Counted from the stretch's first letter, positions 8,466 to 17,784 are shown. The stretch is 64,000 bases of DNA from Pseudochrobactrum saccharolyticum (GCF_008801715.1 NZ_VZPG01000002.1:310001-374000), one strand, 5' to 3'. The notes: a model not told the origin generated them from the sequence alone. A program made the numbers and translations.

Positions 8466-8718
8466 GTTTATTTCATTTGCTTTTTAACACGAAAGCGCCC
8501 ATATGCAGATCAGGCGCTTGGGTCTGATGCAAGCTATTGCATTAGGGCTTTCCATGCTGGACTTCGTTGCGTCTTGAAACTTTGCCTCATGAAGAGGTGA
8601 AATAATCCGGTCATTCCGTACCGGATACGGCAGCGCAAGTCGCGTGAGAACATCAATGTTCCGGCGCTTCGTCGTATAAAAATTTGTTTCCGGATTGCCA
8701 GCTGCGCATGGTGGTCTG
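8466..8718. other. Long leader/promoter region of the DEAD-box gene
   Basis: About 250 bases upstream of the helicase contain no gene I believe. Immediately downstream of it, CCGGT (8732-8736) and ACCGG (8744-8748) form a small hairpin next to the candidate start codons. Long structured leaders are common for cold-inducible RNA helicases, but regulation here is inference only. Confidence 0.35.
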
Positions 8719-10323
8719 ATGATGCGTGTGTCCGGTTCTCCCGACCGGCGGTGCATATCGAAAGCTTATATTTTGACAAATCAAAATGAAACCGACCTGA
8801 CCGCAGTTGCGGAAATTCAGGAAACTTCTGGTTTTGCCGCTTTGGGCATTACCGGTCTTTTGCTGAAAAATCTGGATGCCGCGGGCATGACTTCGCCAAA
8901 GCCAATCCAGCAGCAATCCCTGCCAGCCCAGCTTAAGGGCAAAGACATTCTGGGTATCGCGCAGACCGGCTCCGGCAAGACTGCAGCATTCTCCCTGCCG
9001 ATCATCGAGCAGATTTTGGCACTTGGCGATAAGCGTCTGCCTAAAACCTGTCGTGCTCTGATCCTCGCGCCAACCCGCGAACTGGCTGTGCAGATTGAAG
9101 AAACCGTTCGTGTGCTCACCAAAGGCGCACATCTTTCGACCGCTTTGATTTTGGGCGGTGTTTCCCGTGCCTCTCAGGTGCGCAAAATGGCGCCGGGCGT
9201 GGATATTCTGGTGGCAACACCGGGTCGTCTGACCGATCTGGTGCGTGATAAATGCGTTGATCTGTCCGCTACTAAATGGCTGGTTCTGGACGAAGCCGAC
9301 CGTATGCTGGATATGGGCTTTATCAATGATGTGAAGCGCATTGCCAAAGCAACGCGCTCTGACCGTCAGACTGCTTTGTTCTCGGCAACCATGCCTAAGG
9401 AAATTGTGGCATTGGCTGAAGGCCTGCTGCGTGATCCGGTGCGTGTTGAAGTTTCGCCTGCCGGTACAACTGCAGCTGAAATTACACAGGTTGTTTATAC
9501 CGTGCCGACCAAGGATAAGAAAAAAGCGCTGTCTGGCCTTTTGACCAATCCAAAGCTCGAAACCGTTATTGTCTTTACCCGCACCAAACATGGCGCGGAT
9601 GCGGTAACTCGTACGCTGGAAAAAGACGGCTATTCTGTTGCTGCCATTCACGGTAACAAATCGCAGAACGCCCGTCAGCGTGCGCTGAACGGCTTTAAAG
9701 ACCGTTCTGTGCGTGTGCTGATTGCTACTGACATTGCAGCGCGCGGTATTGACGTTCCGGGCATCAGCCATGTCATCAATTATGACCTGCCGGATGAGCC
9801 GGAGAGCTATGTACACCGTATCGGCCGTACCGGTCGTAATGGTGCCTCCGGTGCAGCGATTACGCTTTATGACGGTGGTACAGAACATGCAAAGCTCAAG
9901 GCTGTTGAGCGTGTTATCCGCAATAGGCTGACACTGAAAGACCTGCCGCCGCAGTTTGGCCCGTTGCCGGAACGCACAGAAAAACCAACTTTCGAGCACG
10001 AATGGCCAAAGCCTGATCCGCGTGCCACCGGCAAGCGTAAAACCTCGCGCCCGTATAAAAATCTGGATAAAGCACCGCAGCGTACCACTGGTTTTTCCGA
10101 TGTGCGTGAACTTTATGATGATGCCGCACCTGCCAAGCCACGCGAAGCAAAGCCTGCACAGGGCGAACGTGGCCGTCAGAACCGCAATCATTCCGGTCGT
10201 GGCGGCAAAAGCTCCGCTCAGGGCGCCGGTTATAATTCCGGTCAGGCCAATAGTGGCAAGCCTGCGAATAAAAAGACCTTCCACCGCAATAAGAAACGTG
10301 CGGGTCAGGACTGGAACAGCTAA
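8719..10323 (+). CDS. DEAD-box ATP-dependent RNA helicase (RhlE-like)
   Basis: All helicase motifs are present in order: Q motif SPKPIQQQS, Walker A AQTGSGKTA, PTRELAVQ, TPGRLTDL, the DEAD box VLDEADRMLDMGF, the SAT motif FSATMP, TRTKHGADAV, DIAARGIDVPG and HRIGRTGRNG. The last 120 residues are basic, low-complexity and rich in Arg/Gly/Asn/Lys, typical of RhlE-type RNA-binding tails. It unwinds structured RNA in ribosome assembly or RNA decay. The start is uncertain: tandem ATGs at 8719/8722 follow a GGTGG, while TTG at 8773 would begin nearer the conserved core. The gene ends in a strong terminator. Confidence 0.92.
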   Translation: MMRVSGSPDRRCISKAYILTNQNETDLTAVAEIQETSGFAALGITGLLLKNLDAAGMTSPKPIQQQSLPAQLKGKDILGIAQTGSGKTAAFSLPIIEQILALGDKRLPKTCRALILAPTRELAVQIEETVRVLTKGAHLSTALILGGVSRASQVRKMAPGVDILVATPGRLTDLVRDKCVDLSATKWLVLDEADRMLDMGFINDVKRIAKATRSDRQTALFSATMPKEIVALAEGLLRDPVRVEVSPAGTTAAEITQVVYTVPTKDKKKALSGLLTNPKLETVIVFTRTKHGADAVTRTLEKDGYSVAAIHGNKSQNARQRALNGFKDRSVRVLIATDIAARGIDVPGISHVINYDLPDEPESYVHRIGRTGRNGASGAAITLYDGGTEHAKLKAVERVIRNRLTLKDLPPQFGPLPERTEKPTFEHEWPKPDPRATGKRKTSRPYKNLDKAPQRTTGFSDVRELYDDAAPAKPREAKPAQGERGRQNRNHSGRGGKSSAQGAGYNSGQANSGKPANKKTFHRNKKRAGQDWNS

Positions 10324-10361
10324 TTTATAAGTCTGTTCTAAACCTTGCATAATAGTGAAAT

Positions 10362-10397
10362 AAAACACCGCCGGAACGCTTTCCGGCGGTGTTTTTT
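10362..10397 (+). terminator. Strong intrinsic terminator after the helicase
   Basis: A 15-bp perfect stem (10362-10376 with 10381-10395, core ACACCGCCGGAA) closes on a CGCT loop and runs into six T. Confidence 0.92.
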
Positions 10398-10487
10398 ATT
10401 GTCGGATGCAGACTTGTCGGAAAACTGTACCTTGAATAAGCTGTTCAGCAACAATAGGTTCGGCGCAGCAATGCGTATTCTTGCATA

Positions 10488-10517
10488 GAATTACCGGCGT
10501 AAAATTACCGGCGCAGA
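10488..10517 (+). repeat. Short tandem duplication in the cysK leader
   Basis: AATTACCGGCG occurs twice about 14 bases apart (from 10489 and from 10503), and a third AATTA follows directly before the cysK ribosome site. It looks like a recent small duplication in the leader. Confidence 0.5.
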
Positions 10518-10534
10518 ATTAAAGGACAAATATA

Positions 10535-11578
10535 ATGGTACAGTCAGGTGTAACAAATTCTGTGATCGAGGCGATCGGTAATACGCCGCTGATCCGTCTG
10601 AACAAAGCTTCAGAGCTCACCGGCTGCGAGATTTTCGGCAAGGCTGAATTTGCCAATCCGGGACAGTCCGTCAAAGACCGCGCGGCGCTTTATATTATCC
10701 GTGATGCAGAAAAACGCGGGCTTTTGCGCAAAGGCGGGGTGATTGTGGAAGGCACTGCCGGAAATACCGGTATCGGCCTGACCATGGTGGCCAAGGCACT
10801 TGGCTATCGCACTGTTATCGTTATCCCTGAAACACAAAGTCAGGAAAAGAAAGATGCTCTGCGTCTGCTGGGTGCGGAACTGATTGAAGTTCCGGCTGTT
10901 CCTTACAAGAACCCGAATAATTATGTCCGGCTTTCCGGCCGCTTGGCCGAGCAACTGGCCAAAATCGAGCCGAATGGCGCGATCTGGGCAAACCAGTTTG
11001 ACAGCCAGATCAACCGTCAGGCGCATATTGAGACAACAGCACCGGAAATCTGGCAGCAGACTGAAGGTAAAATTGACGGTTTCATTTGTGCTGTCGGTTC
11101 CGGTGGCACACTGGCCGGTGTGGCAGAAGGTCTGCGCGGCTTCAGCAAAGATATCAAAATCGGTCTGGCTGATCCGGAAGGCGCGGCGCTCTATTCCTAT
11201 TACACCACGGGTGAACTGAAGGCCGAGGGATCATCCATCACGGAAGGTATCGGGCAGGGACGCATCACCGGTAATCTTGAAGGTTTCAAGCCGGATTTCG
11301 CCTATCAGATCAGTGATGCAGATGCTCTGAAAATCGCTTTTGATCTGGTGCAGGAAGAAGGCCTCTGCCTTGGCGGTTCATCGGCCATCAATATTGCCGG
11401 TGCTATCCGCATGGCGAAAGATCTTGGCAAAGGCGCACGGATTGTGACAATTCTGGCTGATTACGGTAATCGCTACCAGTCAAAAATGTATAATCCGGCC
11501 TTCCTTGAAGAGCGTGGCCTACCGGTGCCGCAATGGCTTCTGACACGTTCAGACATTGCAGTTCCTTACGAGGTGTAA
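10535..11578 (+). CDS. cysK: Cysteine synthase A
   Basis: O-acetylserine sulfhydrylase makes cysteine from O-acetylserine and sulfide with PLP. The Schiff-base lysine is K47 in GQSVKDRAAL. The substrate loop reads EGTAGNTGIG, with Ala in place of the more usual Ser of GTSGNTG, as in the longer rhizobial form. VGSGGTLAG binds the cofactor phosphate. At 347 residues it is longer than enteric CysK (about 320), with a C-terminal tail ending PQWLLTRSDIAVPYEV. A GGACAAAT region precedes the ATG. The next gene encodes an Ala-tRNA editing protein. Confidence 0.93.
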   Translation: MVQSGVTNSVIEAIGNTPLIRLNKASELTGCEIFGKAEFANPGQSVKDRAALYIIRDAEKRGLLRKGGVIVEGTAGNTGIGLTMVAKALGYRTVIVIPETQSQEKKDALRLLGAELIEVPAVPYKNPNNYVRLSGRLAEQLAKIEPNGAIWANQFDSQINRQAHIETTAPEIWQQTEGKIDGFICAVGSGGTLAGVAEGLRGFSKDIKIGLADPEGAALYSYYTTGELKAEGSSITEGIGQGRITGNLEGFKPDFAYQISDADALKIAFDLVQEEGLCLGGSSAINIAGAIRMAKDLGKGARIVTILADYGNRYQSKMYNPAFLEERGLPVPQWLLTRSDIAVPYEV

Positions 11579-11603
11579 AACCTAGTCTCTATGTTGTTAT
11601 CAT

Positions 11604-11639
11604 AGTTTCAGGAAAAGCGGTTTTACTTTTCCTGAAACT
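11604..11639 (+). terminator. 14-bp perfect hairpin between cysK and alaX
   Basis: AGTTTCAGGAAAAG (11604-11617) pairs with CTTTTCCTGAAACT (11626-11639) around an 8-base loop. No T-tract follows. Pieces of the same motif (CAGGAAAA) occur at 12463-12470 and 14571-14580, so this may be a small dispersed palindrome rather than a dedicated terminator. Confidence 0.55.
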
Positions 11640-11690
11640 GCTTTAAACCTCTCGCAAAAGACTTTTTCTGAAATTTTGCATGAGGGTATG

Positions 11691-12437
11691 ATGACACAAA
11701 GTCTGGAAACCAATCCGCTTTTCCGCGAAAATGCTTATCTGAAAGCGACACCGGCCAAGGTAATCGGTCTCACGGATGAAGGCGGCGTTATTCTCGATCA
11801 GACTGTGTTCTATGCCACATCCGGCGGCCAGCCGGGTGACAGCGGTTTGCTGCGCCGTGCTGACGGCAGCGTCATTCAGATTGCCACCACTGTTAACGGC
11901 GCAACCAAGAATGATTTCATTCATGTGCCTGCTGAAGGTGAAACACTGCCACAGCTTGGTGAAGAGCTGATTGCAGAGATCGACTGGGAGCGCCGTTTCA
12001 AGCTGATGCAAATGCATACAGCCTGCCATTTGCTTTCCGTGATTTGTCCGTTTCCGGTGACCGGCGCTTCAGTTAATATTGATGACAGCCGCATTGATTT
12101 CGACATGCAGGGCAATGACCTGACAAAAGAGCAGGTCAGTGAAAAGCTGATGGAAATGGTCAATGCCGCATCGCCGGTGACTACAAACTGGATCAGCGAT
12201 GAAGAACTGGCTGCCAATCCTGATCTGGTAAAATCCAAGAATGTGCGCCCGCCGGTCGGGCAGGGACGTATCCGTTTGGTGCTGATCGGTGACAACGGCT
12301 CCGTGGACTCTCAGCCATGCGGCGGCACACATGTGGCCAATACCTCCGAAATCGGTGAAATTCATATCGGCAAGGTTGAGAAAAAAGGCAAAGAAAACCG
12401 CCGCTATCGTATCCGTTTCGGTAAGGCTCCGGCATAA
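11691..12437 (+). CDS. alaX: Alanyl-tRNA editing protein (AlaX-type)
   Basis: This is a free-standing homologue of the AlaRS editing domain that deacylates mischarged Ser-tRNA-Ala or Gly-tRNA-Ala. The zinc site is visible as MHTACHLLS (HxxxH) and QPCGGTHVANT (C..H), and the family motif TSGGQPGDSG lies near residue 42. The protein has no aminoacylation domain, so it acts in trans. I start it at ATG 11691 (or the adjacent ATG 11688), placed five bases after GAGG. A TTG further upstream has no ribosome site. Length of about 248 residues fits the AlaX class with the beta-barrel plus editing core. Confidence 0.88.
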   Translation: MTQSLETNPLFRENAYLKATPAKVIGLTDEGGVILDQTVFYATSGGQPGDSGLLRRADGSVIQIATTVNGATKNDFIHVPAEGETLPQLGEELIAEIDWERRFKLMQMHTACHLLSVICPFPVTGASVNIDDSRIDFDMQGNDLTKEQVSEKLMEMVNAASPVTTNWISDEELAANPDLVKSKNVRPPVGQGRIRLVLIGDNGSVDSQPCGGTHVANTSEIGEIHIGKVEKKGKENRRYRIRFGKAPA

Positions 12438-12537
12438 TATCGCTGCTTTTCCTTGTCATTATCAGGAAAACAAAGCAGTTGAGCGATCCGGCGTGCATAA
12501 TGAAATATGCATGCCCTGAAATAAAGATCGGAACCCT

Positions 12538-13089
12538 ATGAGCGATCCTACGGATAACGACGATAAAACGCTCGCTGATGAAGTGAGCGTTAATATTACC
12601 CGGCTGGAAATGGCTGCACCGTTAAATGTCGCGGTGCCTTTACCTGCCGGTCTCCGGCTGGCAATCATGCTGGCAGAAAATATGCCGGTGCATCTCTATC
12701 GCTATCTTTACGAGGTCATCGGCAAGCCGCATCACTGGATGCTGCGCCGTATGCAGAATGACGAGACTGTTACCTCGATCATTCAGGCCGAAGAAACCCG
12801 CATTCTGCTGCTCTATGTGGATGGTTGTCCCGCAGGTTTTGCTGAAATGCGGCTCAATCTGCCGGAGAGCGTCGATCTGCTCTATTTCGGGCTGGTGCCG
12901 GATTATCAGGGGCGGGGTCTGGCAAAATTCTTCTTTGCCGAGGCTCTGGCGGCAGCATGGTCACATAATCCGGAAAAACTGCGCCTTGAAACCAATACGC
13001 TTGATAGCCCCCGTGCTTTGCAACTCTATCAGCGCATGGGCTTTTCGCCGGTTTCCACAGCTGAGGACGTGATTACGCTCTGGAAATAG
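12538..13089 (+). CDS. GNAT N-acetyltransferase
   Basis: The 183-residue protein has a standard GNAT core. Acetyl-CoA binding is shown by VPDYQGRGLAKFFFAEAL, where QGRGLA is the Q/R-x-x-G-x-G/A motif, preceded by the beta-4 strand VDLLYFGL. LETNTLDSPRALQLYQRMGF is the usual last helix and strand. The first 35 residues are poorly conserved and charged. The acceptor is unknown. The gene converges on a diguanylate cyclase 11 bases away, and a hairpin covers the stop codon. Confidence 0.8.
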   Translation: MSDPTDNDDKTLADEVSVNITRLEMAAPLNVAVPLPAGLRLAIMLAENMPVHLYRYLYEVIGKPHHWMLRRMQNDETVTSIIQAEETRILLLYVDGCPAGFAEMRLNLPESVDLLYFGLVPDYQGRGLAKFFFAEALAAAWSHNPEKLRLETNTLDSPRALQLYQRMGFSPVSTAEDVITLWK

Positions 13090-13098
13090 AGCGTAATC
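13071..13098. terminator. Hairpin shared by convergent genes
   Basis: GATTACGCTC (13071-13080) and GAGCGTAATC (13089-13098) form a perfect 10-bp stem that overlaps the GNAT stop codon. It sits between two convergent genes and can form in transcripts of both strands. T-tracts are absent. Confidence 0.5.
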
Positions 13099-13100
13099 CG

Positions 13101-13901
13101 TCAGAAATTGCGCCGGTCCCGGCTTTCTTCCGCATCTGAAATCAGGTGAATTTTCCTGGCATCTGTTTCAGCTGCTTCTGCCGGTTCAAAAACAATACAG
13201 TTCCGCCCCTGATTTTTCGCCTCATAAAGACAATGGTCGGCACGGCTGAAAATCTGCGAATTACTGTCGCTTTTATAAGCAAGGGCTCCACCCGCACTGA
13301 TTGTCAGCGGTTCAACATGGCTCTGTGATACATAAAACGGCGTATTCTCTATTTCCACGCGAATACGCTCGGCAACGCTGATAGCGGCAGCGCGGCTGGC
13401 ATTGGGCAGGTAAACGCAAAATTCCTCACCGCCGACACGGCCAACCAGATCACCCTTGCGCGTAACATTCTGCAAAGCATAGGCGATCAGCTTTAAGGCG
13501 CGGTCACCGACTGTATGGCCGTATTTATCATTGATGTTCTTAAAGTGATCCGCATCAATAAGCAGTAACGCGCCTGCATCCTGACGGGAGCGGACAGTGC
13601 GCATCATTTCAAAAAAAGCCTCACGATTATAGAGGTTGGTCATATAATCGATCTTTGAACGCGCCTGTAATTCATGATGGGCTTTTTCCAGATCAGAAAA
13701 TGCTTTCGAAAGCTGCGTATTACGGTGAAACACCACCGTCATTGCCGGAAAAGCGGTAATCAGGGGAAGGATCAGACTCAGGCTGATGCTGAGCGTGCCA
13801 ACCGGCTCATTGCGGATAAGCCCGACAATCATGTTGATTGCAACACAAAGCAGCGCAGCCGCAGCAGAAACAATAAAGGCTTTTATAAGAGCTGATTTCA
13901 T
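13101..13901 (-). CDS. Membrane-anchored diguanylate cyclase (GGEEF)
   Basis: Two hydrophobic helices (about residues 8-28 and 38-58) are followed by a coiled linker (LSKAFSDLEKAHHELQ) and a GGDEF domain. The catalytic motif is GRVGGEEF, and LIDADHFKNINDKYGHTVGD binds metal and GTP. An RxxD inhibitory site (RKGD) sits exactly five residues before GGEEF, so cyclic di-GMP feedback inhibition is expected, unlike the cyclase at 3.2 kb. There is no periplasmic sensor domain of any size, only a short loop between the helices. Confidence 0.88.
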   Translation of the reverse strand: MKSALIKAFIVSAAAALLCVAINMIVGLIRNEPVGTLSISLSLILPLITAFPAMTVVFHRNTQLSKAFSDLEKAHHELQARSKIDYMTNLYNREAFFEMMRTVRSRQDAGALLLIDADHFKNINDKYGHTVGDRALKLIAYALQNVTRKGDLVGRVGGEEFCVYLPNASRAAAISVAERIRVEIENTPFYVSQSHVEPLTISAGGALAYKSDSNSQIFSRADHCLYEAKNQGRNCIVFEPAEAAETDARKIHLISDAEESRDRRNF

Positions 13902-14101
13902 AGTCTGTTCAAATATCCCTGAGCGTATGCTGTAGTCTGAATATTTCAGTTAATGACTGGAAATGCTGAATAGAAATTACTGGCCAACCCGATATTCTCC
14001 TCCACATAAAGGAATAGTTCTTTCAAGCCTATTAAAATCAGGAATTGGCGTAAATTCTTTATAAATAAGAGCTTTTTATTTTAGCGACACATAAACCTGC
14101 A

Positions 14102-14503
14102 TTATACGAATAGCCCCGTCAGTGCGAAAATTATCATGCCAAGTCCGGCCAGAGAGACAACCCAGATCAGGCTTCGCACATAAGGAATCCCGAAAGCATA
14201 AGCGGGAATATAAAAGATGCGCCCGATAACATAAATCCACGCGCCTGCAGTAGTGAGCCCGCTTTCCCGACCGGCAATATGGGCAATAAGCACGGCTGCG
14301 AGAAACAGGGGCAGGGTTTCATAAAGATTGCGCTGCGCCCGTTGCAGTCGCGCGGTGATAATACCGACAGGCGGCCCCGCCTCATCACGTGCTCCGGCAT
14401 TATAGTCCAGACCTGTCTCACCGTTGCGGAAAAACGCAGGAAGTAAAACCTGAATAATTGCTACAATAAGCATGACGACAGCAAGGTTCAGTTCTGTACT
14501 CAA
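14102..14503 (-). CDS. MAPEG-family membrane protein
   Basis: The 133-residue protein has four hydrophobic segments and the MAPEG pattern RLQRAQRNLYETLPLF (about residues 52-67), where the Arg/Asn/Glu residues contact glutathione or lipid in characterised members. The family contains glutathione transferases and eicosanoid enzymes; bacterial members of this short type are mostly uncharacterised. The start is a TTG at 14503 preceded by AAGGAAG. It stands alone. Confidence 0.82.
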   Translation of the reverse strand: MSTELNLAVVMLIVAIIQVLLPAFFRNGETGLDYNAGARDEAGPPVGIITARLQRAQRNLYETLPLFLAAVLIAHIAGRESGLTTAGAWIYVIGRIFYIPAYAFGIPYVRSLIWVVSLAGLGMIIFALTGLFV

Positions 14504-15115
14504 ACTCTTCTTCCTTCATCGGAGGCAGATGCATTTCCGCAGCATTTCTGACAGCGGTTTATTTCAGGAAAAGATCAAAGCGGAATTTCATCTGTCCCCA
14601 GCGAAATATAAACTTGGTTAACGCGGGCACATCAAGAGAAATCCGGTGCCGGGATTTTGGGGCGGATAAAGCTGCTGGCAGATATTTGTTTGTTTCTTCA
14701 TGGCAATAAACCATTGTTAATAAAGCGAGTTAATCAAATAGGGTTTGTTTTTCTGCTGATTATCAAAAAAGAAATCATCCCCCGAAATACACATAAATAA
14801 TGAAAGATCTGATTTAAATATGTAGGCGAAAAAACAGGCGGGCAAGGTTTGGGGATTTGCTTTGTGCGGATTTTTAAGATTCTATCAATTAATTCTTGCG
14901 AACAGTCGCCAAATGTTGTGCATTTTCCGCTCTGAACAAAGGCGGGATAAAGGTTTTGAAACTGTTTCGTTTTACAAGTGACAGGCTGGCATTGTCTGAC
15001 TGGTATAAATGACAGGGGAAATGCCGGTTTTGTTGCAGACTGAATGTTGTTGTTTGTAATGGGTTTGAGTAGCGTAATGAAGTCATTTCAGAAACAGCCG
15101 CATGGGCCTGTTGCA
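14504..15115. other. Long noncoding region upstream of rlpA
   Basis: About 600 A+T-rich bases separate the divergent MAPEG gene and rlpA. A CAGGAAAAG motif at 14571-14580 matches one arm of the hairpin at 11604. I see no credible coding region, RNA gene or terminator. It must contain the rlpA promoter. Confidence 0.35.
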
Positions 15116-16336
15116 ATGAACAAGAGCGGGGGCCGGATGCTGCATTCTTCTCGGGTGAAACATATTCTTTGTCTTGGTGTGGTAGGATTACTGGTTACAG
15201 CCTGTGCCTCTCCCCAGCCGGAAGTGAAGAAGAAAAAGCGCTCCAAGGAATATTTTGCAGAATCTGTCTATGGCGTAAAAGCCAGCCCGCGTGTAGCCAA
15301 TGGCAAGAAAATCCCGCGCGGCGGCGGCCGCAATCAGGTTGGCAAGCCTTATAAAGTCAAAGACAAGTGGTATAAGCCGAAGGAAGACCCGAATTATGTG
15401 AAGGTCGGCCGCGCTTCCTGGTATGGTTCGGCATTTCATGGCCGTCTGACCGCCAATGGCGAGGTCTATGACATGACCCATCTGACAGCCGCGCATCCGA
15501 CCATGCCGCTGCCAAGCTATGCCCGTGTCACCAATACCGCCAATGGCAGTTCAGTGATCGTACGCGTGAATGACCGCGGCCCTTATTCCAACGAGCGTAT
15601 CATTGATATGTCGGAAAAAGCGGCTGAAATGCTGGATTACAAGCATCACGGCACCGCGAATGTTAAAGTGGAATATGTTGGCCGTGCGCCTTTACATGGA
15701 CAGGATGATGCATTCCTGCTCGCCTCTTACCGTCCGGCGGGCGGCGACAACATTGGCCAGCCTGCGACAGGTGTGATGATGGCCATGAACGGCCCGACAC
15801 CGACATCTGCACCAAACCGTGCAGAACAGGGTGTAGCCAGCGCATTTGACCAGATTTCCGCACAGCCGGAACTGCCTTTCGGTTATGCTGACGGCGCAGC
15901 GCCTGTGCTTCCATCTGTTATTCCTGTGCCGCTGGATAAGCCATATGGCCTCTATGCATCTGCGCAGAATGATATTCTGGTCAGTGCCTATGCCGGAAAC
16001 CGCATCGCTCAGGCCAATGAGGGTATCTATTCCAAAGTGCTGATGCCGGATGCAGCCTCTGCCGAATGGCGCAATGCGCAGGCCGCAAAATATCTGCAGG
16101 CCGGTGCGGAGCAGGGTGAGTTTGTTGATCTCGGTACTTTCAGCAGCAAAGACGAGGCAGATCGTATTACCTCTGCGCTTAAAAATATCGGAACAGTCAG
16201 CAGCAGCATGACCCCGCAGGCTCAGGGCGATTTATACAGCCTGACTGCAAAATCACGCAGCGGCAATAATGACGCGCTGTTGCAGGCCGCATGGGCTGCC
16301 GGTGCAAATGATGCTTTTGTGGTGCGTGCCGAGTAA
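15116..16336 (+). CDS. rlpA: RlpA-type septal ring lytic transglycosylase (lipoprotein)
   Basis: The protein has a lipoprotein signal ending in the lipobox LLVTAC, a double-psi beta-barrel domain (GRASWYGSAFHGRLTANGE ... VIVRVNDRGPY ... RIIDMSEKAAEML) and a C-terminal SPOR-like region (FVDLGTFSSKDEADRITSAL). RlpA cleaves naked glycan strands at the division site, and SPOR domains bind such glycans. The catalytic Asp of VNDRGPY and the His-containing loop are present. Several in-frame ATGs lie upstream. I choose 15116, which puts the lipidated Cys at residue 30; 15137 is also possible. The strongly basic stretch after the Cys is typical of rhizobial RlpA. A terminator follows. Confidence 0.88.
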   Translation: MNKSGGRMLHSSRVKHILCLGVVGLLVTACASPQPEVKKKKRSKEYFAESVYGVKASPRVANGKKIPRGGGRNQVGKPYKVKDKWYKPKEDPNYVKVGRASWYGSAFHGRLTANGEVYDMTHLTAAHPTMPLPSYARVTNTANGSSVIVRVNDRGPYSNERIIDMSEKAAEMLDYKHHGTANVKVEYVGRAPLHGQDDAFLLASYRPAGGDNIGQPATGVMMAMNGPTPTSAPNRAEQGVASAFDQISAQPELPFGYADGAAPVLPSVIPVPLDKPYGLYASAQNDILVSAYAGNRIAQANEGIYSKVLMPDAASAEWRNAQAAKYLQAGAEQGEFVDLGTFSSKDEADRITSALKNIGTVSSSMTPQAQGDLYSLTAKSRSGNNDALLQAAWAAGANDAFVVRAE

Positions 16337-16363
16337 TTTTTTACAATGTGATATATCGTGTTT

Positions 16364-16390
16364 AAACGTCCGGCTATGCCGGACGTTTTT
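16364..16390 (+). terminator. Intrinsic terminator after rlpA
   Basis: AAACGTCCGGC (16364-16374) pairs with GCCGGACGTTT (16378-16388) around a TAT loop, followed by more T. Confidence 0.9.
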
Positions 16391-16469
16391 GTTTCAGCTT
16401 CATTGATCGTCAATCATCGTGAACTATTTTTGAGTCTGTTACAGAGAAAAATCACAACCGGAGAACAAG

Positions 16470-17684
16470 GTGGCCTGCTTTACCGGCACATATGAAAAGA
16501 CAAAATTTGCAGGAAAGCTGCGTTTTGCTGCTGTGCTGATCGTGAGCCAGTTTATTCTATCTCATGCGCAAAGCGCCGAGCCGCCATTTGCGGTGAAGTC
16601 CGAACAGGTTTTGCTGTTCGATTCCGATACAGGCAGCGTCTTATTCGCCCGCAAAGCCGATACGCCGTTTCCACCGGCCTCATTGGCAAAGCTGATGACT
16701 GCGGAAGTTGCATTTCATGCGCTGACAACCGGAAAATTGCAGCCGGAAGCCCGTTTTATAGTCAGTGAACATGCGTGGCGCACCGGTGGTGCACCTTCGG
16801 GTACGGCAACAATGTTTGCCAAAATCAAATCACAGCTGACAGTCAATGACCTGATACAGGGCATTACAGTGCAATCCGCCAATGACGGCGCGATTGTACT
16901 GGCAGAGGGCATGAGCGGCAGTGAGCAGGCTTTCACCGTGCTGATGAACCAACGGGCGCAGGAACTGGGGTTAAAAAGCTCCGTTTTTGCGAACCCGACC
17001 GGTTTACCACTGGATGGTGCTACCCAAAAAGTAACGCTGAACGATATGGTGAAACTCGCGCAGCATCTGCATAAAACCTATCCGCAATATTATCCGCTTT
17101 ATGCGCAAGAGAGCTTTACGTGGAATAATATTATGCAGCGCAACCGCAATCCATTGCTGCGGTTAAATCTGGGTGCTGATGGTCTGGCTATGGGCGGCAC
17201 CAAGGATTCCGGTTTTTCTTTTGTCGCATCCGCTGAATCCGGCGGGCGGCGCATATTTATCGGGCTGAACGGAGCCAAAACCATTCAGGACAGAACAGAA
17301 GATGCTGAAAAGCTGATCCGCTGGGCGATGAATGATTTCGTTAAACTACCGGTTTTTACTGCGGGTACAGAAGTGGCTCAGGGCTCGCTCTATGGCGGAA
17401 CGCAAGGATCAGTCGGGCTTGTGGTTCATGATGCGGTTTCCGTGCTTGTGCCTGTTCAGGATAAAGGCAAACTGCGCTCGCAAGTGATTTATCAGGGGCC
17501 GGTATCGGCACCGGTCTCCAAAGGACAGGAAATCGGCCGGATTCAAGTGCTGCGGGATAAGGAGATATTGCTCGAACGCCCTGTCTTTGCAGCGCAGGAT
17601 GTGAGTGAGGGAACTTTGCGCAACAAGTCAATGGATGCGCTCTATGAGCTGGCGACAGGCTGGATACGTCGTTTGCTGAAATAA
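16470..17684 (+). CDS. D-alanyl-D-alanine carboxypeptidase-family protein with altered KTG motif
   Basis: This is a secreted PBP5/DacF-type protein: signal peptide to about residue 36 (HAQSA), then the SxxK motif [12 protein letters not shown] and the SxN motif QSANDGA. The third motif of the active site, KTG, should sit in the segment DGLKTGxT. Here it reads [13 protein letters not shown], so Lys-Thr is replaced by Ala-Met. A C-terminal beta-rich PBP5 domain follows, ending in an amphipathic helix ([14 protein letters not shown]) that can bind the membrane. The fold and place in the operon fit peptidoglycan trimming, but activity may be altered or lost. It precedes tmk and holB, the usual order in this group. 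Confidence 0.85.
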   Translation: MACFTGTYEKTKFAGKLRFAAVLIVSQFILSHAQSAEPPFAVKSEQVLLFDSDTGSVLFARKADTPFPPASLAKLMTAEVAFHALTTGKLQPEARFIVSEHAWRTGGAPSGTATMFAKIKSQLTVNDLIQGITVQSANDGAIVLAEGMSGSEQAFTVLMNQRAQELGLKSSVFANPTGLPLDGATQKVTLNDMVKLAQHLHKTYPQYYPLYAQESFTWNNIMQRNRNPLLRLNLGADGLAMGGTKDSGFSFVASAESGGRRIFIGLNGAKTIQDRTEDAEKLIRWAMNDFVKLPVFTAGTEVAQGSLYGGTQGSVGLVVHDAVSVLVPVQDKGKLRSQVIYQGPVSAPVSKGQEIGRIQVLRDKEILLERPVFAAQDVSEGTLRNKSMDALYELATGWIRRLLK

Positions 17685-17784
17685 GAGTGCTTGTTTCCTT
17701 TGTCAGTTTTATTTGACAAAGCCATGCCTATCCCTCATTAAACTTATAATTATTAACGGTGTACAGCGTAGGAAAATCAGAGCT

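Noticed and set aside
8653-10368. 571-codon open frame antisense to the RNA helicase
   Set aside because: It is a shadow of a highly conserved helicase gene; its translation shows no domain and is rich in Cys, Arg and His as usual for antisense frames.
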